A stretch of DNA of 15,115 nucleotides, taken from CAZGYE01 sp964530165. GTDB lineage: Bacteria > Planctomycetota > Planctomycetia > Planctomycetales > Planctomycetaceae. A program made the translations under genes and the position numbers. The stretch's first letter is position 1. Each line of letters starts with the position of its first letter. Under the pieces are notes generated by a model that did not search any database, had not been told where the DNA came from, and saw only the letters and a program-made list of their open reading frames with translations. Below, one piece after another: positions 1 through 7,555 of the stretch. The stretch is from contig CAZGYE010000121.1 in the NCBI GenBank assembly GCA_964530165.1, forward strand, positions 1 through 15,115. The letters are read 5' to 3'.

Positions 1-273
1 ACATCTTTGCTTTGAGATCGGCCTTGCCTTCGGTCTTGCTGAGATTTGCGCGCACTTCCTCTATCAGTTTCGGAGGGAGTGTGATCGTCCAGTGATTCAG
101 CTCGCCGGGCTTGGCTTCAAACGCCGGTGCTTTTGTCGCTTTGCTCGTGGAGAGATCATGAGCGCGCAGCCGAGGTGGTCGGACAACTCGTCGGCGATGT
201 CCTGTCTGAGCGAGGCCGGTTCGTCGTCCCGCGGTGACGGGAAGCCGGCGGTGATGCTTTCAGGCCAATCCAC
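1..273 (-). pseudogene. Permease-prefix-domain gene fragment, apparently frameshifted, running off the window
   Basis: The minus strand from a GTG at 273 (GGGAG about 6 nt upstream) overlaps the end of the PadR gene by 14 nt, which suggests translational coupling. The first ~38 residues (VDWPESITAG..., then PRDDEPASLRQDIADELSDH) match the N-terminal stretch I know from planctomycete 'permease prefix domain' proteins encoded right after PadR genes. In this frame the resemblance stops after DHLGCAL and the frame closes at TGA 97-99 (58 residues in all). The alternate minus frame (codon lowest base = 2 mod 3) is open from about 259 to the window edge and from about 165 to 1 has plausible protein-like text (e.g. 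GELNHWTITLPPKLIEEVRA). The simplest reading is one gene that changes frame near 150-170 through an indel or deletion. A real 58-residue protein followed by another gene is the alternative. A role in membrane transport is only implied by the family name. Confidence 0.45.
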
Positions 274-592
274 TTTCGGCTCCCAACACGCGGCTGACGC
301 CGGCGGCAAACTGCGTCCATTCGTGCTTCTTGGCTGCGAGGGCTTTTGTGCCGGCCGAGGTCAGCCGGTAATACTTCCGGCGACGCCCGTCGGCCTCCTG
401 CCAGAAAGACGACAGCAGTTTCTGCCGCTCCAAGCGGTGCAAAGCCGGGTACAGGCTGCCTTCCTTCAACTCGAAATACCCCCGCGAACGGCCGGTCACC
501 GTCTGCACAATCTCGTAGCCGTAACTGGGATCGGCGGAGACCACCTCCAGAATCAACATCTCGACGGTGCCGGTTAACAGTCTTGAATCCAT
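260..592 (-). CDS. PadR family transcriptional regulator
   Basis: A 110-residue winged-helix DNA-binding protein of the PadR family, small type without a long C-terminal helical domain. Landmarks from the ATG at 592: SYGYEI at about 23-28, EGSLYPALHRLE at 44-55 (recognition region) and RRKYYRLTSAG at 71-81 (wing). The open frame extends to 655, but the start at 592 is preferred: GGAGG lies 5 nt upstream (598-602) and the PadR homology begins there. A longer start would place coding sequence over the promoter. PadR proteins are usually repressors, often of their own operon and of a neighbouring transporter. Here the promoter contains a nested palindrome at 603-646, consistent with autoregulation. 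The downstream gene overlaps by 14 nt and looks broken. The ligand cannot be inferred. Confidence 0.9.
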   Translation of the reverse strand: MDSRLLTGTVEMLILEVVSADPSYGYEIVQTVTGRSRGYFELKEGSLYPALHRLERQKLLSSFWQEADGRRRKYYRLTSAGTKALAAKKHEWTQFAAGVSRVLGAESGLA

Positions 593-602
593 GATCTCCT
601 CC

Positions 603-655
603 ATACATCGACATTCTCTGCATAAATGCCTAGCATGTCTATGTATTCCTGTCAA
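603..655 (-). promoter_or_regulatory. padR promoter with a three-part palindromic operator
   Basis: On the minus strand a perfect TTGACA (-35, 650-655) is followed after 17 nt by TAGGCA (-10, 627-632, weak). Overlapping it is a symmetric structure centred at 624.5. The left arm is ATACATCGACAT (603-614), the right arm is ATGTCTATGTAT (635-646), and these are reverse complements at 11 of 12 positions. A central GCATAAATGC (620-629) is flanked by 5-nt spacers on both sides. A repressor dimer or pair of dimers bound here would cover the -10 and the start of transcription. Assigning it to PadR is inference from position and from the known autoregulation of the family. Confidence 0.6.
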
Positions 656-1048
656 GGGCCGGCTGCGTCAGCCAACCGAGGTGTTCGCTTTCCAGGCCGC
701 CGAGTGGTCCGAGCGGATCGTCCGCGTAAAGAATCGGCATGTTCCGTCGGCGGGGGCGCCCATTCCGTCAAAACCGTCGGAAACAGCTTGACAGTCGTGA
801 AAACCGGATGATAACGTAGTTTCATAGGGGCGTGCACTGGAGAGACCACGTGCTGCACCGCTTTCATTTCCGATACTGCCGTTTCAGCAGTCGTCCTTTC
901 TCGTCGCATTCCAAACGGTGTGGAAAAGTGTCTCACGGCAAGTGGTATTTGCGCCGGTTCCACGATACTTTACAGTACCTGGGTTCCAGAAAAAGCGGCT
1001 CGTGCTGACTACGGCCGGCGGCTGGTCAGTTTCGTGGTGGCACGTTGA
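656..1048. other. Non-coding stretch between padR and the HEAT-like gene
   Basis: About 390 bases with no convincing gene. Short open frames exist on both strands (for example minus 652-963) but have no recognisable family, ribosome binding site or protein-like composition. The only structure I can support is a candidate plus-strand promoter (788-815). A short inverted repeat ACTGC/GCAGT at 875-879 and 887-891 is too small to name. Confidence 0.4.
788..815 (+). promoter_or_regulatory. Candidate sigma-70 promoter upstream of the HEAT-STAS-LOG genes
   Basis: TTGACA (788-793) is followed after 16 nt by GATAAC (810-815), which matches TATAAT at four of six positions. It points to the gene at 1064, leaving a leader of about 240 nt. 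A perfect -35 in GC-rich DNA is notable, but the -10 is imperfect and the leader is long, so this is a candidate only. Confidence 0.35.
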
Positions 1049-1063
1049 GTGAAGGATCTTTGT

Positions 1064-2524
1064 GTGCGACGATCGACTGCAACAATCGATAGAGACGCCG
1101 CCGCACCGGTTCGCTTTCCGCTTTCGGCACCCCGGCTCGTCAGGGGTATTTTTTTCTTCACGCTGATGCTGACGACGGTGTCGCTTCGTGCTCAGGACAG
1201 GCAGCCCGGTCCGAAGCAGCCAACCGGCCCTGCAGCCGACAAGCCGCCGGCCGCCCAACCGGCCGGTCCGGAATTGCCGGGTTTCAGCCCTCCCCGGGCC
1301 ATCCCCGAAATCATGAGGATCAGCAAGCCGCTGCTGACCGCGGCGGAGGAAAGAGAGTACCTAAGGAGCGCGGACGGGAGGGGCTTTGCCAGCGCTTTGC
1401 GGACGGGCAAGCGAAGTCGATCAGCCGATCAGATGATTCGCAAGGGGGTCAGATATCGCTTGTACAAAATGACGATGAAGAAGAACCAGGGCGCGCTTCA
1501 CAAGATCCGCGAGGAGTTGTTGCGAGACCTGAAAGGCGCAGGGCTTCTGGAGAAAAAACTAGAGGCCAAGGTGAGTTTTCGCGAGTTCGTTGTGCAAGAG
1601 GTGACGGCACGGGCCGAGGAATTGTTGGACAACAACTTCCACGTGCGGTTGCAGGCGGTCATTGTTCTGGCGCAGTTGAATCTGCTGGAAGAGGATCGGA
1701 GAAACAAGCAACCCGCCGTTGCCTTTACTCCCGCGGCTGAGGTGCTGCTGAAGGTCGTTGTCGACAAAGACCAGCCTCAGGCGATGAAGATCCAGGCTGT
1801 CAAAGGACTGAAACGTATTGCGCTGCTCGGTCGACCGGACAACGATCTGAAGTTCCGCATCGCCGACAATCTGGTCGAGCAGCTCACAGATGAGAATCTC
1901 CACTATTGGTATCAAATGCGTCTGGCGGAGGCGTTGGGAGCCATCGATCTGTTTCTTCACCGCAACACCCAGACGCCGTTCATCGTGGACGCGCTGTCGA
2001 AAGTGGTGGTGGACCGTAAACGCCACTGGATTGTGCGATGTCAGGCCGCCCGATCTTTAGGGCGAGCGCATTTGGTTCCGCAAGGAACCGGCGGGCGGGC
2101 GGGGGGGAAAGTCAATGTCCGTCTGATTGCCTATCAGATTGCAGATTTAGGACGGCAAATGGCCGACGGATACAACAAGAACCCGCGGGCATTCTACTGG
2201 AAGGATTGCTATTTCAAGCTCTATCTGGCGTTTCAACCACTCGATGATGGGGAGAAGCGTCGGCACGCCGGATTGCTGATGAGAATGGAGCAGATCAAAG
2301 ATCCGCGTTTTGCTGCAGACAAGCAACTGGTCAAGGACGCTTATCAGGCGGTCGTCCTGCCGCTGGCCCGGGACGTTCTGAAGCCGAACGCACCCGCACG
2401 GCTGCCGAAGGAAATGCTGAATGAGATCGACGAGTGGTTGTTAAAAAAAAAGCCGCCTAACGTCAGAATCTGGCCTGGTCTGGATCCCCTCATTTCCGAG
2501 TCGCAGCCGGTCATCAGCAGTTGA
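1064..2524 (+). CDS. Secreted HEAT-like repeat protein, function unknown
   Basis: A 486-residue protein, counted from a GTG at 1064. This start is chosen because AAGGA (1052-1056) lies 7 nt upstream; a GTG at 1049 gives five more residues, and an ATG at 1166 would start inside the signal peptide. The N-terminus has arginines followed by a hydrophobic run (IFFFTLMLTTVSL) ending RAQ-D, a likely Sec signal peptide. A Pro/Gln/Ala-rich linker follows to about residue 75. The body is helical, with HEAT-like repeats at about 188-210 (HVRLQAVIVLAQL), 240-258 (AMKIQAVKGLKRIAL), 280-300 (MRLAEALGAI) and 322-338 (IVRCQAARSLGRA). These usually make protein-binding scaffolds, with no catalytic motif. It starts a run of three same-strand genes. 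A run of nine A bases near the 3' end encodes LLKKKPP. The specific role is unknown. Confidence 0.75.
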   Translation: MRRSTATIDRDAAAPVRFPLSAPRLVRGIFFFTLMLTTVSLRAQDRQPGPKQPTGPAADKPPAAQPAGPELPGFSPPRAIPEIMRISKPLLTAAEEREYLRSADGRGFASALRTGKRSRSADQMIRKGVRYRLYKMTMKKNQGALHKIREELLRDLKGAGLLEKKLEAKVSFREFVVQEVTARAEELLDNNFHVRLQAVIVLAQLNLLEEDRRNKQPAVAFTPAAEVLLKVVVDKDQPQAMKIQAVKGLKRIALLGRPDNDLKFRIADNLVEQLTDENLHYWYQMRLAEALGAIDLFLHRNTQTPFIVDALSKVVVDRKRHWIVRCQAARSLGRAHLVPQGTGGRAGGKVNVRLIAYQIADLGRQMADGYNKNPRAFYWKDCYFKLYLAFQPLDDGEKRRHAGLLMRMEQIKDPRFAADKQLVKDAYQAVVLPLARDVLKPNAPARLPKEMLNEIDEWLLKKKPPNVRIWPGLDPLISESQPVISS

Positions 2525-2560
2525 GCAGCAGAACAAAGGGTCACAACACGGGGACCACCG

Positions 2561-2926
2561 ATGCCGAAATCACATGAAAATTTTCAGCTTGAGTGGCACG
2601 AAAACGTGGTGGTGGTGACTCCGGCCAGCAACATCGAAACGGTGAGTTGGGAATTGATCGAGCAGGCTGCCGACATCGTTATGGAGCCGATTCGTGATCA
2701 GGAGATTCCCATGGTCGTGTTCGACCTGAGCGACGTCAGTTATTTCGGCTCGGTTTTTCTGGCGCTGTTGTTGCGATGTCACAAATTTGTGAAGAGCCGC
2801 GGCGGTGAGCTCGTGCTGTGCGGCGCGAGCAACATGGCGGCCGAGCTGCTGCGGATTACCGCGCTGGATACTCTCTGGGCGATTTACGACACTCGCGACC
2901 ATGCGCTGGACGCCTTGGGATCGTGA
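2561..2926 (+). CDS. STAS domain protein (anti-sigma factor antagonist-like)
   Basis: A 121-residue single-domain STAS protein, 36 nt after the HEAT-like gene; GGGGA lies about 6 nt before the ATG. The fold is recognisable from the beta-strand VVVVTP (17-21), the MVVFDLSDVS strand (51-60), the YFGSVFLALLLRC turn and helix (61-73), GGELVLCGAS (81-90) and the LWAIYDTRDHALDAL end. In SpoIIAA-type antagonists the loop reads D-S-S/T-G and the first Ser is phosphorylated by an anti-sigma kinase. Here the equivalent is G63-S64-V65-F66, so the Ser is kept but Asp and Gly are lost. It probably acts in a partner-switching pathway or as a simple scaffold. No kinase or sigma factor is nearby. The LOG-family gene begins 60 nt downstream, so the two are likely cotranscribed. 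Confidence 0.85.
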   Translation: MPKSHENFQLEWHENVVVVTPASNIETVSWELIEQAADIVMEPIRDQEIPMVVFDLSDVSYFGSVFLALLLRCHKFVKSRGGELVLCGASNMAAELLRITALDTLWAIYDTRDHALDALGS

Positions 2927-2986
2927 ATGGAATCATGGCGGCGCACGGCCGGGCCCGTCGCCGGAGCTGAAAGCAGGAAGCCTCCG

Positions 2987-4033
<1,047 letters not shown>

Positions 4034-4034
4034 A

Positions 4035-4092
4035 GGCAAAAGGAAAAAGTGCCGAATGCTCGTCCCTTTTTACTTTTTACTTTTGCCTTTTT
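4035..4092. terminator. Hairpin terminator between convergent genes
   Basis: GGCAAAAGGAAAAAGT (4035-4050) pairs with ACTTTTTACTTTTGCC (4072-4087) at 15 of 16 positions around a 21-nt loop, and five T bases follow (4088-4092). The stem begins 2 nt after the LOG stop codon, and the convergent receiver gene ends at 4098, so the structure can serve the plus-strand operon and perhaps both directions. The stem is unusually A/T-rich for a GC-rich genome and is almost purely purine on one arm and pyrimidine on the other. Confidence 0.65.
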
Positions 4093-4097
4093 CCTTT

Positions 4098-4520
4098 CTA
4101 CTTGGCCGTCGGCACGATCATGTCAGTGTGCCAGAATGTGCTCAGCTCTCTCACCAACCGTAGGAATTTGTCGAGGTCGACCGGTTTGGTCAGATAACTC
4201 TCGACATCGAGCCGCTCGCTCTGCTCGATGTCCTCATGAGCCGTCGAGGCGGTCAGAATGACCACCGGAATGCCCTTCAAATCGTCGTTGGATTTAACGT
4301 CGGTCAAGACCGCCCGGCCGTCTTTTTTGGGCAATTCCAAGTCGAGCAGGATCAAATCAGGGCGAGGGGCCTGGGCGAATTTCCCTTTCTTGTACAGAAA
4401 CTCCAACGCCTCTTCACCATCGGTCAGCCACGTCAGCCGGTGTTGGATCTGCCCCTTCTTGAGCGCGCCGATCGTAAGACGCGCGGACGTCAAACTGTCT
4501 TCGACGAGGAGAATTTCCAT
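4098..4520 (-). CDS. Stand-alone CheY-like response regulator (Rcp1-like receiver)
   Basis: A 140-residue single receiver domain from the ATG at 4520; longer in-frame starts reach 4565, but homology starts at MEILLVEDS and GGAAG lies about 4 nt upstream of this ATG. Phosphorylation-site residues are all present: acidic pair E7/D8, phospho-acceptor D60 in LILLDLELP, T90 in VVILTAS and K112 in YLTKP. The insertion around FLYKKGKF resembles the Rcp1 type of short regulators that pair with phytochrome-like or hybrid kinases. There is no output domain, so it would act by protein contact or as a phosphorelay intermediate. No histidine kinase is in the window. It has its own candidate promoter at 4625-4654 and converges on the LOG operon. 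Confidence 0.9.
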   Translation of the reverse strand: MEILLVEDSLTSARLTIGALKKGQIQHRLTWLTDGEEALEFLYKKGKFAQAPRPDLILLDLELPKKDGRAVLTDVKSNDDLKGIPVVILTASTAHEDIEQSERLDVESYLTKPVDLDKFLRLVRELSTFWHTDMIVPTAK

Positions 4521-4624
4521 CGGCCTTCCGACAGTGTCTCGTTTCATCAGCCCGCCCCCGATCAAAACACGGATTCGCCGCTCGCCGGAAGCAACACGCA
4601 GCGAATACCAAACACACTATCGAC

Positions 4625-4654
4625 ATTCTAGCGCGCCGCGGGATGAGTTGTCAT
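4625..4654 (-). promoter_or_regulatory. Candidate sigma-70 promoter of the receiver gene
   Basis: On the minus strand ATGACA (4649-4654, five of six to consensus) is followed after 18 nt by TAGAAT (4625-4630, five of six). It lies about 100 nt upstream of the receiver start at 4520 in the right orientation. Confidence 0.5.
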
Positions 4655-4712
4655 TGGAATAGTAAAAAAAATGAGCTCATCCGCAATCTCCGTGCATTGC
4701 AGCCGGAAACGC

Positions 4713-4753
4713 CGAATGTCGAATGTCGAATCAATGACGAAGCCCAAATGACG
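4713..4753. repeat. Degenerate heptamer repeat, AATGTCG/AATGACG
   Basis: AATGTCG occurs twice in tandem (4715-4721, 4722-4728), followed by AATGACG at 4733-4739 and 4747-4753. Similar runs of AATGTCG/AATGACG heptamers occur in intergenic regions of planctomycete genomes, from memory. The surrounding 4566-4894 intergenic region (about 330 bases) shows no credible gene; besides these repeats it holds the receiver promoter, a perfect 10-bp palindrome ATGAGCTCAT at 4671-4680 and the candidate amidohydrolase promoter. Confidence 0.55.
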
Positions 4754-4844
4754 GAGAAATGGTCCGAACCATGAGTGTCGGCCAACGAAATCTGCGTTGT
4801 CATCGTATCGTGATGATTCCTTCGTAGCGTTGGCCACACGCGAC

Positions 4845-4853
4845 TGGTATCAT
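4845..4853 (+). promoter_or_regulatory. Candidate extended -10 element for the amidohydrolase gene
   Basis: TGGTATCAT: the hexamer TATCAT (4848-4853) matches TATAAT at five of six, and the TGn extension (4845-4847) is present. No good -35 lies 16-18 nt upstream, as expected if the extended -10 compensates. The gene starts at 4895, leaving a leader of about 35 nt. Confidence 0.35.
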
Positions 4854-4894
4854 GTTGGAAAACGACTGCGGAAGCAAAAACGGAAGAGCAGGAC

Positions 4895-5881
4895 ATGAGT
4901 ACTCGGCCACTTTCCCGACGTCAATTTCTCGCGACGACGCTGGTCGCTCCGGCAGCCGCGATGCAACCTTTCTCGCCGGTATCTGGGGCTGAGAACGTGC
5001 CGCGAAAGGTCAAGTACATCGACGTGCACACGCATCTGGGGGCGTTTTATCCGGGGCGCGAGCTGACCGCCGACGCTCTGGTCAGGTTTATGGACGAACA
5101 CGACGTGGAAAAGGCGGTCGTCCTGCCCCTGATCTCGCCGGAGGCGGCTCCGATTCCGCAAACCACCGCCACGGCCTTGGCGGCTCACAAGGCGCATCCC
5201 ACACGCATCATTCCCTTCTGCGCGGTCGACCCACGCTGCACGACGACCAACCCTCGCCGTTACGGTCACGTTGGAGGCGTGAAAGGGCTGATCCAGATTC
5301 TCAAGCGGTATCAAGACGCCGGCTGTCAAGGGTTCGGCGAGCATAAAACGGGGCTGCTCTTCGACGCGCCGCAGCAGATGTACCTGTACGAAGCCTGCGC
5401 CAGCGTGGGGCTGCCGATCCTGTTTCACCTCGACGACATCCGCAACATCGACGCGCCCGGTTTACCGCGTCTGGAACGTGTCTTGAAGACATTCCCCCAT
5501 CTGCTGCTGATCGGCCATGCCGCTGGTTTCTGGGCCTCGATTTCGGGCGACGCCACGTTTCCCGATTTCGGGCGTTACCCCAAAGTCCCCACACCCGTCG
5601 CTCCCGGCGGAGCACTGGACCGGCTGATGGAGAAGTATCCGAATCTGTACGGTGATCTCTCGGAGCCAGGCGGCGAGAAGGCCATCGCCCGCGATCTGAA
5701 ATTCGGCCGCGAGTTCATCATCCGCCGGGCCGACCAGTTGATGTTCGGCACCGACGTGCTGAGGCCGAACCAAAAGATCCCCCAATTCGAACTGCTCCCT
5801 TCGTTGAATCTGCCCGAAGACGTGCAGTACAAAATCTACCGGGGCAACGCCATCCGTGTCATGAAGCTCGGAATTACGTAA
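4895..5881 (+). CDS. Tat-exported amidohydrolase (amidohydrolase_2 family)
   Basis: A 328-residue metal-dependent hydrolase with a TIM-barrel fold. It begins with a clear Tat leader (SRRQFLATT at 7-15, then an Ala-rich hydrophobic stretch to about 33). The start is supported by GGAAG 8 nt upstream. Metal-ligand candidates in order: H45 and H47 in DVHTHLG, E149 in GFGEHK, H178 in ILFHLD, H208 in LIGHAAG and D287 in FGTDVL, which is the expected order for the amidohydrolase superfamily. Family members hydrolyse or decarboxylate small cyclic or aromatic acids and related substrates; the substrate here cannot be told. The Tat leader implies a folded, metal-loaded enzyme sent to the periplasm. It appears to be a single-gene unit, with a repeat element and hairpins downstream separating it from the convergent amidase gene. 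Confidence 0.85.
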   Translation: MSTRPLSRRQFLATTLVAPAAAMQPFSPVSGAENVPRKVKYIDVHTHLGAFYPGRELTADALVRFMDEHDVEKAVVLPLISPEAAPIPQTTATALAAHKAHPTRIIPFCAVDPRCTTTNPRRYGHVGGVKGLIQILKRYQDAGCQGFGEHKTGLLFDAPQQMYLYEACASVGLPILFHLDDIRNIDAPGLPRLERVLKTFPHLLLIGHAAGFWASISGDATFPDFGRYPKVPTPVAPGGALDRLMEKYPNLYGDLSEPGGEKAIARDLKFGREFIIRRADQLMFGTDVLRPNQKIPQFELLPSLNLPEDVQYKIYRGNAIRVMKLGIT

Positions 5882-5895
5882 GCCGAGAGAACAAC

Positions 5896-6071
5896 GGGGT
5901 GGCGGGGCCTTAGAGAGCGGAGCGAACGTGGGGGTGGCGGGGCCTTAGAGAGCGGAGCGAACGTGGCCCCGAAGCATGTGCGCTGTTGGTCCGTTGCCCA
6001 GATCAACGCTTCCTGCCAGCATGCAAGCACGGGGCCACGCTCCCGTTGGTCGCTCAGAGGCCCCGCCACCC
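5896..6071. repeat. MITE-like intergenic element: exact 35-bp tandem repeat plus inverted arm
   Basis: A 35-bp unit beginning GGGGTGGCGGGGCCTTAGAG is present twice with no difference (5896-5930 and 5931-5965). An inverted, diverged copy lies at 6031-6071: its reverse complement starts GGGTGGCGGGGCCT and ends CGTGGCCCC, as the second forward copy with its following bases does, but the middle differs. The arms can fold into a long imperfect hairpin around about 60 nt (5971-6030). There is no transposase inside, so it would be non-autonomous if mobile. It lies between two convergent genes. Confidence 0.65.
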
Positions 6072-6082
6072 GTCGACAAAGT

Positions 6083-6126
6083 CCGCCGGTGGCAACCGGC
6101 GGGACCCACGGATTGCCGCCCGTGGG
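6083..6126. terminator. Twin hairpins between the amidohydrolase and amidase genes
   Basis: Hairpin 1: CCGCCGGT (6083-6090), loop GGCA, ACCGGCGG (6095-6102), a perfect 8-bp stem. Hairpin 2: CCCACGG (6105-6111), 8-nt loop, CCGTGGG (6120-6126), a perfect 7-bp stem. They lie 11 nt beyond the amidase stop codon (minus strand) and also downstream of the amidohydrolase. There is no strong T-run, so termination is probable rather than certain; they may also belong to the adjacent repeat element. Confidence 0.5.
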
Positions 6127-6136
6127 CTTTCTGCCT

Positions 6137-7555
6137 TCAGCCGTCTGCGACGACCGGTGGTCTGGTTTTCCAGAAGCCTGTCGCCCCTTCAAAGGCGTGG
6201 GCTAATTGCAGAACGCTGAAATCCTGCTGGTGCCGTCCGACGATCTGTAACCCGATCGGCAAGCCCTCCGCTGTGAAACCGCAAGGCACGCTGATGGCGG
6301 GCAGCCCGGTCGCGGTGATGGTGTAACACGACTTCATCCACTCAATGTAGCTCTGCATGCGAACGCCGTTGATCTGTTCCACGTAGCGCTCGGTGATGTC
6401 GAACGGCGGCACCTGCGTGACCGGGAAGATCATGAACTCGTAGGTTTCCATGAACCGCCGCACGCGGTGATACAGCTCGGTTCGTTTCCATTCGGCCCGT
6501 GCGATTTGCGGTCCGGTCAACTTCCGGCCTTCCTCGGCGTTCCAGCGGATAGTCTCCTTGAGCTGGTGTGGATGCGTCTTCAATAGCTCGGCGAACTTCA
6601 ATTCGAATCGCCACGCCCTCCACACCTGGAAGGACTCGTCCGCCCCGGCGAAGTCCGGCTCTCCGTCCTCGACGACGCAGCCCAGCGATTCGAACGCACC
6701 GCGCCCGCGGTCCATGACCTCGACGACTCGCGGATCCACGGGCAGGCCGCCGAAGTCCCGGCTCCAGGAAATCCGTACGCCGTGGAAGTCCCGGTCCAAC
6801 GGGGTCCGAAACACTTCACCCGGCTCGGCAATGGCAATGGGTGAGCGAGGATCCGGCCCGGCCATGACGCTGAGCAGCAAGGCCGCGTCTGCGGCGGTGC
6901 GGGCCATCGGTCCTTGGACCGAAATCGGGAACCAGCCCACGTCGTTGGGCCAGTAAGGAACCCGGCCCGGCGAGGTTCGAAAACCGACCACGTTACAAAA
7001 CGCCGCGGGGTTGCGCAGCGATCCGCCGGTATCGCTGCCGTCGGCAAGGGGAATCATGCCGCAGGCCAAAGCCACGGCCGCCCCGCCGCTGCTGCCCCCG
7101 CAGGTCTTGGTGGTGTCGTAGGGATTGAGGGTCTCCCCAAAGACCTCGTTGTAGGTCTGGCTGCCGGCGCCGAACTCGGGCGTGTTGGTTTTGCCGATCG
7201 TGATCGCGCCGGCCTGCCGCATCCGCTCGACGATCAACGCGTCTTCGTCGGGAACGAAGTCCTTGTAGAGGGGCGAACCGAACGTCGTGCGAATTCCTTT
7301 GGTCGGCACAAGGTCCTTGTGGGCGATCGGCAACCCGAAAAGCGGTCCCGGCGAGTGGCCGCGCGCCAGCGCCTCGTCGGCTTGGTGGGCCTGCTCGATC
7401 GCCCGTTCGGGCAAGAGTGTCACAATGGCGTTCACCCGGGGATTGATCCGCTCGATTTGGGCGAGATGCGCCTCCATCACTTCGCGACACGACAGCTCGC
7501 GATCACGGATTCGTCGAGCCAGTTCGGTCGCCGTCAGAAAACAAATGTCGTTCAT
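6137..7555 (-). CDS. Amidase signature family hydrolase
   Basis: A 472-residue enzyme of normal length for the amidase signature (AS) family, which hydrolyses C-N amide bonds with a Ser-cisSer-Lys triad. The triad is complete: K80 in IAHKD, S155 in the CGGSSGG loop and S179 in ADGSDTGGSL. The spacing (75 and 24 residues) is that of the classical AS enzymes. The Gly/Ser-rich signature region spans about 150-183. The C-terminal half (about 370-465) has the usual TGLPAISVPCGF and GLPIGLQIVG segments. No signal peptide is visible, so it is probably cytoplasmic. gatB and gatC partners are absent nearby, so a role as GatA is unlikely; the substrate is unknown. It is divergent from the large propeller gene and convergent with the amidohydrolase. 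The ribosome binding site is weak (GGA about 9 nt upstream). Confidence 0.92.
   Translation of the reverse strand: MNDICFLTATELARRIRDRELSCREVMEAHLAQIERINPRVNAIVTLLPERAIEQAHQADEALARGHSPGPLFGLPIAHKDLVPTKGIRTTFGSPLYKDFVPDEDALIVERMRQAGAITIGKTNTPEFGAGSQTYNEVFGETLNPYDTTKTCGGSSGGAAVALACGMIPLADGSDTGGSLRNPAAFCNVVGFRTSPGRVPYWPNDVGWFPISVQGPMARTAADAALLLSVMAGPDPRSPIAIAEPGEVFRTPLDRDFHGVRISWSRDFGGLPVDPRVVEVMDRGRGAFESLGCVVEDGEPDFAGADESFQVWRAWRFELKFAELLKTHPHQLKETIRWNAEEGRKLTGPQIARAEWKRTELYHRVRRFMETYEFMIFPVTQVPPFDITERYVEQINGVRMQSYIEWMKSCYTITATGLPAISVPCGFTAEGLPIGLQIVGRHQQDFSVLQLAHAFEGATGFWKTRPPVVADG

Noticed and set aside
652..963. A 103-codon minus-strand frame upstream of padR
   Set aside because: No family, no convincing start signal, and it ends over the -35 box of the padR promoter.
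4628..4896. Two short minus-strand frames in the receiver-amidohydrolase gap
   Set aside because: They translate the heptamer repeats and promoter DNA; no homology or ribosome binding site.
5896..5965. Tandem 35-bp repeat considered as a minimal CRISPR array
   Set aside because: The copies abut with no spacer, and there are no cas genes; it fits a duplicated arm of an intergenic element.
6137..7555. Calling the amidase gatA
   Set aside because: No gatB or gatC is nearby, and the AS fold alone does not distinguish GatA from other amidases.
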